This document shows, piece by piece, positions 53,501 to 64,000 of a stretch of DNA of 64,000 bases. A program made the translations under genes and the position numbers. The DNA comes from Branchiostoma floridae (Eukaryota > Chordata > Leptocardii > Amphioxiformes > Branchiostomatidae): NCBI RefSeq assembly GCF_000003815.2, contig NC_049982.1, positions 21,444,948-21,508,947 of the forward strand, written 5' to 3'. Under the pieces are notes generated by a model. That model was not told the origin of the DNA and did not search any database. It was given only the letters and a program-made list of their open reading frames with translations. The number at the start of each line of letters is the position of its first letter. Within the stretch, counting starts at the first letter, position 1.

Positions 53501-54467
53501 ACACAGGTGGGTCAGCAAAGTTCACATCATTATCTTCGCTGTATATCCGTCAATGTAAGTTATATATTGGCTAGTGCTTGGTTGGTTAATAAGTTGATTA
53601 ATTGGGAGATTGAATCTAGATGTTTATCTCAGTGCTACCAGTAATGCAAGTTAAAACACATGCAAGCAGCTTTTACCTTTTCTTTCCATATAAAAGTAAA
53701 GTCTCTTCAAGTTTGAAATCATAACATTATGTCACACATAAAAAGCTATCATATACCTCGAATTTGTCTATCCAAAAGTCGGTCCTGCTTCCTTAACTGG
53801 CTGGTCCATTCTCTGACCTGTTAAAAACATTATATCACACCTGTAAAATAATGTTGCAACACCATCGGATATGCCAAAAACAATAAAATTACTCTTTAAC
53901 AAATGCACTGTAGATAATACAACTTTTTTACAAGTGGTTTTGTAAGATTAGAAAAAAATGCTTTCATTCTTTGTGCCCTATCAGATATTCCCACAAAGTA
54001 GAAACCGTGGTTCTGAATATTTTGCATTGATTTCAGAGCCAACACCCTGTTCAAGTAACTAAATCAAATAACAAGTCGAACCAGTCACACACTGGTACGA
54101 CTATTCGGCTTGTAACTTCACAGACGGCGGCTATCAATTTTAGACCTCAAATGTCATAAACTTGACACTCGTGTGTTTAAAGGCAACCCACATAGAGCTC
54201 TAATCATCAAAAGGGAATGTATTCAGATGTCATATCGGTCAATTGCAAAGAACAGCATTCTACATGCGGAAGTGCTTATAATTCTTGCAAACAAACTCGT
54301 TTCGCGGTCGGTCCAATATTAGGATGGAACATCCCAGTTGCCTTATATTATGCCTAAAGAAATCAAGAACGATAGGAGAAAAGAATGGAGCACGGCTACG
54401 TCTCGAAAGAGAGAAAATCTACCTGTTCTTTGGGGTCTTTTCCCTGAGACTTCCCAAACAAACCCAT
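50591..54467 (-). CDS. CHMP3: CHMP3 (VPS24), ESCRT-III subunit
   Basis: Exons: 54467-54423, 53817-53757, 53493-53314, 53161-53040, 51212-51098, 50736-50591; all phases join to 222 residues, the length of vertebrate CHMP3. The protein starts MGLFGKSQGKDPKE and contains DRQIRGIQREEEKVKRSLK, AKEMVRSRKAVSKIYTSKAQ, VPEIQATMRDLSKEMMK, AGIIEEMLDDTFESLEDDE and GALGQAPSKVTDELP, ending in a MIM1-type helix (ISAMQSRLAALRS) that binds MIT domains such as VPS4. The N-terminal half is basic and the C-terminal half acidic, as expected for an autoinhibited ESCRT-III core protein that co-assembles with CHMP2 to remodel endosomal and cytokinetic membranes. Head-to-head with GOT1, about 1.06 kb between start codons. 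Confidence 0.97.
51178..51282. repeat. Tandem duplication covering the acceptor of CHMP3 exon 5
   Basis: The segment AACGTGTCGTCCAACATCTC...AATGCCTGCCTAAAGTA (51178-51221) is repeated with changes about 54 bp away (51232-51275). In transcript sense the duplicate lies upstream, so it offers a second, diverged copy of the acceptor CTTTAG/GCAGGCAT and the first dozen or so codons of exon 5. Confidence 0.75.
51295..52719. mobile_element. 1.4-kb TIR element in a CHMP3 intron
   Basis: Inverted ends GGACCCTTCCAGCCGAATGC (51295) and the complement GTTCGGCTGGAAGGGTCC (ending 52719) match over about 25 bp. The body has no transposase. A 66-codon plus-strand frame (52356-52553, MPVLNATPQQIMRNLN...) and a GCGGCGGCGGCCATG stretch near 52610 look promoter- or exon-like, so a captured host fragment is possible. 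No clear target duplication (ACACAAG / ATTGCAA). Confidence 0.6.
51825..51905. repeat. Interspersed repeat, CCCCAGTTTATTAGGGGT family, copy 1
   Basis: Contains CCCCAGTTTATTAGGGGTCT, then GCGCACCCTCAAGTCGAGAG and CCGTCTCTTC. The same string order recurs at 56425-56535 beside the foldback element in GOT1 intron 1. CCCCAGTTTATTAGGGG is itself an imperfect palindrome. Confidence 0.55.
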
Positions 54468-54526
54468 CCTGCTTCGGTCTTCTGGAGTATGTGACCTTTG
54501 ACCCGTGAGTAAGACGCATGTGCAGA

Positions 54527-54925
54527 TGTAGCAATTACCCAATTTGTAGCTTCGCTACAAAGTAATGAATTTGCTATATTAGACAAAAAATAACAACAAT
54601 CCTTTAGTGAAAGTGTTTTATCTTTCAACCAAACGTCAAAATTGATCCATCTTGAAATGACAAGAAATTCTGATAAGAAACGATTAAACAGGATTGGAAA
54701 TGATGGAACTGCAATATTAATTTTGCCCGCAAGAGAACCCACAACAGTAAACACATACGAAAGCCTGTTATAAACGTAAAATCCGCTAGACGACGCTGTT
54801 GCGCCGCAAGGTTTCTCGGCATTGGTGACCATTGGTATGATGTTGAATTCAATGGCGACGTCCAGGTTCGTGAATGTGCAACTCGCGCCTCCTGTAAATT
54901 TGGGAATGGGTGGGTATTGGTGGAT
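54527..54925 (+). pseudogene. Duplicated GOT1 promoter and internally deleted copy of GOT1 exon 1
   Basis: This stretch is a diverged copy of the region just upstream of and including GOT1 exon 1 (roughly 55375-55640). Shared landmarks: AACAGGATTGG, CCGCAAGAG, CAACAGTAAAC, then ATGGCGACGTCCAGGTTCGT (54852 versus 55526). The copy reads MATSRFVNVQLAPPV and then jumps to NLGMGG; compared with the intact exon exactly 18 codons (54 nt, PVFALTARYREDNHANKH) are missing. GTAGCAATTACCCAATTTGT marks the start of the duplicated unit at 54527 and again at 54928. A donor ATGG/GTGGGT would allow in-frame splicing to GOT1 exon 2, but a decayed duplicate is the simpler reading. Confidence 0.65.
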
Positions 54926-54982
54926 GTAGCAATTACCCAATTTGTAACTTCGCTACAAAGTAATGAATTTGCTATATGGACC

Positions 54983-55093
54983 TAGCCTGGAATCCAGCCG
55001 TGTTGTGCTTTGGAAAGTTTGGTCGCTCTGCTTCTGACAGGAAGCGTACCTCTGTGGAGCGACTAAAGCACAACACGACTGGATTCCAGGCTA
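54983..55093. mobile_element. Foldback MITE (TAGCCTGGAATCCAG ends)
   Basis: Inverted arms TAGCCTGGAATCCAGCCGTG... and ...CACGACTGGATTCCAGGCTA of about 45 bp, also pairing GGTCGCTC with GAGCGACT. It lies inside the second copy of the GOT1 promoter duplication but not the first, so it was inserted after the duplication. Confidence 0.8.
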
Positions 55094-55525
55094 ATATGGA
55101 TAGAAAATAACAGCAGTCCTTTCGCGACAGTTTTAATATCATATTGCAATCAAAAGTCAAAATCGAGCCACCTTGAAATGGCAAGGGACGGATGATAAGA
55201 CGGATTATTATTATTATAAGAAACGATATTCTATTACAACAAGTCAAGTTTATTGCACAACGATTGCATCAGGTACAATGTATGGCAGATAACGTATATT
55301 ACCAACAACAACAAATACTAGTAACAGGATTGGGAGTGTTGATATTACCAACAACGTTCAACAAATAACAGGATTGGGAGTGTTAGAAATTGCAATATTA
55401 TTTTTGTCCGCAAGAGGGCCAACAACAGTAAACGCATATGATAGGCTGTCATAAACACTAGTTCCGCTAGGAAGCGCTGCTGTACCACGAGATTGCTTGT
55501 CTAGCCTCTAGTCTAATTGGCGAAA

Positions 55526-63267
<7,742 letters not shown>

Positions 63268-63273
63268 TAGGAT

Positions 63274-63504
63274 CAGGGCTGTCTCCAGGACCCATCCTCC
63301 GTCCTGGGACGGGCATTTGCTTGTTGGATTGGAATGGACAAAAATTTCACCCCATCTGTCCCACAAATCAGAGCTTCAGTACATAAGATTGATGAAAATC
63401 TGTTTTCATAAGATTGAAAGATGGGATTTACAAGGAAAATCAACAACATGGGTTCCCAAACAATGAGTGGGATGGAAAAAAAATTTAAGCTGGAGACAGC
63501 CCTG
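63274..63504. mobile_element. hAT-like MITE (CAGGGCTGTCTCCAG ends)
   Basis: Perfect 15-bp inverted ends CAGGGCTGTCTCCAG / CTGGAGACAGCCCTG, 231 bp, non-coding. The flanks TGGTGGGGATGTGGTTAGG and TGGTGGGGACATAGTTAAGG are also alike, which suggests that the insertion lies inside a small duplicated flank. Confidence 0.75.
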
Positions 63505-64000
63505 GTGGGGACATAGTTAAGGTACAGCTGTCCAAAAATATAGGGGTAGGTCAGATGGTTGATTTTGTCTCAGTCCCTATTTTCACAATTGTATTTGCTT
63601 GAGGCAGAATGTCAATTTGAAAAATATGATACACACGGGAAAGTAATGTATGCAAAATTGGAATACTATGAATAATAGTAAGCGGAGGGTAGAAAAGACG
63701 AGCCAAAACCTCACAACAACTGGCAGCATACAGCTCTAATTATAAGGCCTCAATGCAGCATCTACCTGCTGAGGATGTTAAACAGAAATTTTGTTCTTGT
63801 TACTGGAGTTGGGCAGCAGATGTAGGTTAAATGGCCAATGCTGTTGAAAGACTCGAGAGGTTTAGTGTCAGTTTTCTTCTGTAAACATCACTCAGAACAA
63901 GCACCCTTCTGACTAGTTCAGCCACGTTATGCAAATATGTCTACTGGTACTTAATTGATTGACATTCCCTTTTGCTTTGAAGTCAGAGAAGTTTTCAATT
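63505..64000. other. GOT1 intron 4, partial
   Basis: No exon of GOT1 or other gene seen between the MITE and the window end; the next GOT1 exon must lie beyond base 64000. Confidence 0.5.

Overview
This is intron-rich animal DNA. It carries six multi-exon protein genes, dense families of small non-autonomous transposons, and two assembly gaps (runs of N at 11297-12225 and 13443-13542). Gene content (HTRA2, HELQ, CHMP3, GOT1, a receptor guanylate cyclase, a chordate-style mosaic serine protease), short exons with GT/AG borders and many different MITEs fit an invertebrate deuterostome. The lancelet Branchiostoma is my best guess, but the sequence alone does not prove it. Exon borders were read by eye from splice sites and phase; single borders may be off by a few bases.

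Layout. 380-5601 (-): HTRA2/Omi-type mitochondrial protease, 3' end outside the window; its largest intron holds nested Helitron-like elements (1541-4278). 6347-7384 (-): a centromeric-type (CENP-A-like) divergent histone H3 with an H3-like MARTKQ tail and a second, phase-compatible first exon at 8370-8427. 10307-24329 (+): a very large secreted mosaic serine protease. It has a signal peptide, a duplicated about 4 kb block of Cys-rich, Gly-rich and unnamed modules, a Frizzled-type CRD, three CxCW/CACC modules, two Ig domains and a trypsin domain. 24880-25510: 43-bp minisatellite. 25608-25778 (-): orphan terminal exon. 26497-27580: second Helitron-like copy. 28683-40350 (+): complete HELQ helicase. 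41901-49046 (+): complete receptor guanylate cyclase. 50591-54467 (-): complete CHMP3 (ESCRT-III), tail-to-tail with the cyclase. 55526-63237 (+): first four exons of cytosolic aspartate aminotransferase GOT1, head-to-head with CHMP3; its first intron carries a 2.4-kb foldback element and several hairpin elements.

The genes are not an operon and share no single pathway. The parts most worth following up are the mosaic protease (new architecture, internal duplication with apparent gene conversion, Tyr-Ile activation bond), the histone variant with two candidate N-termini, the Helitron-like family whose two ends co-vary between copies, and the GOT1 promoter/first-exon duplication.
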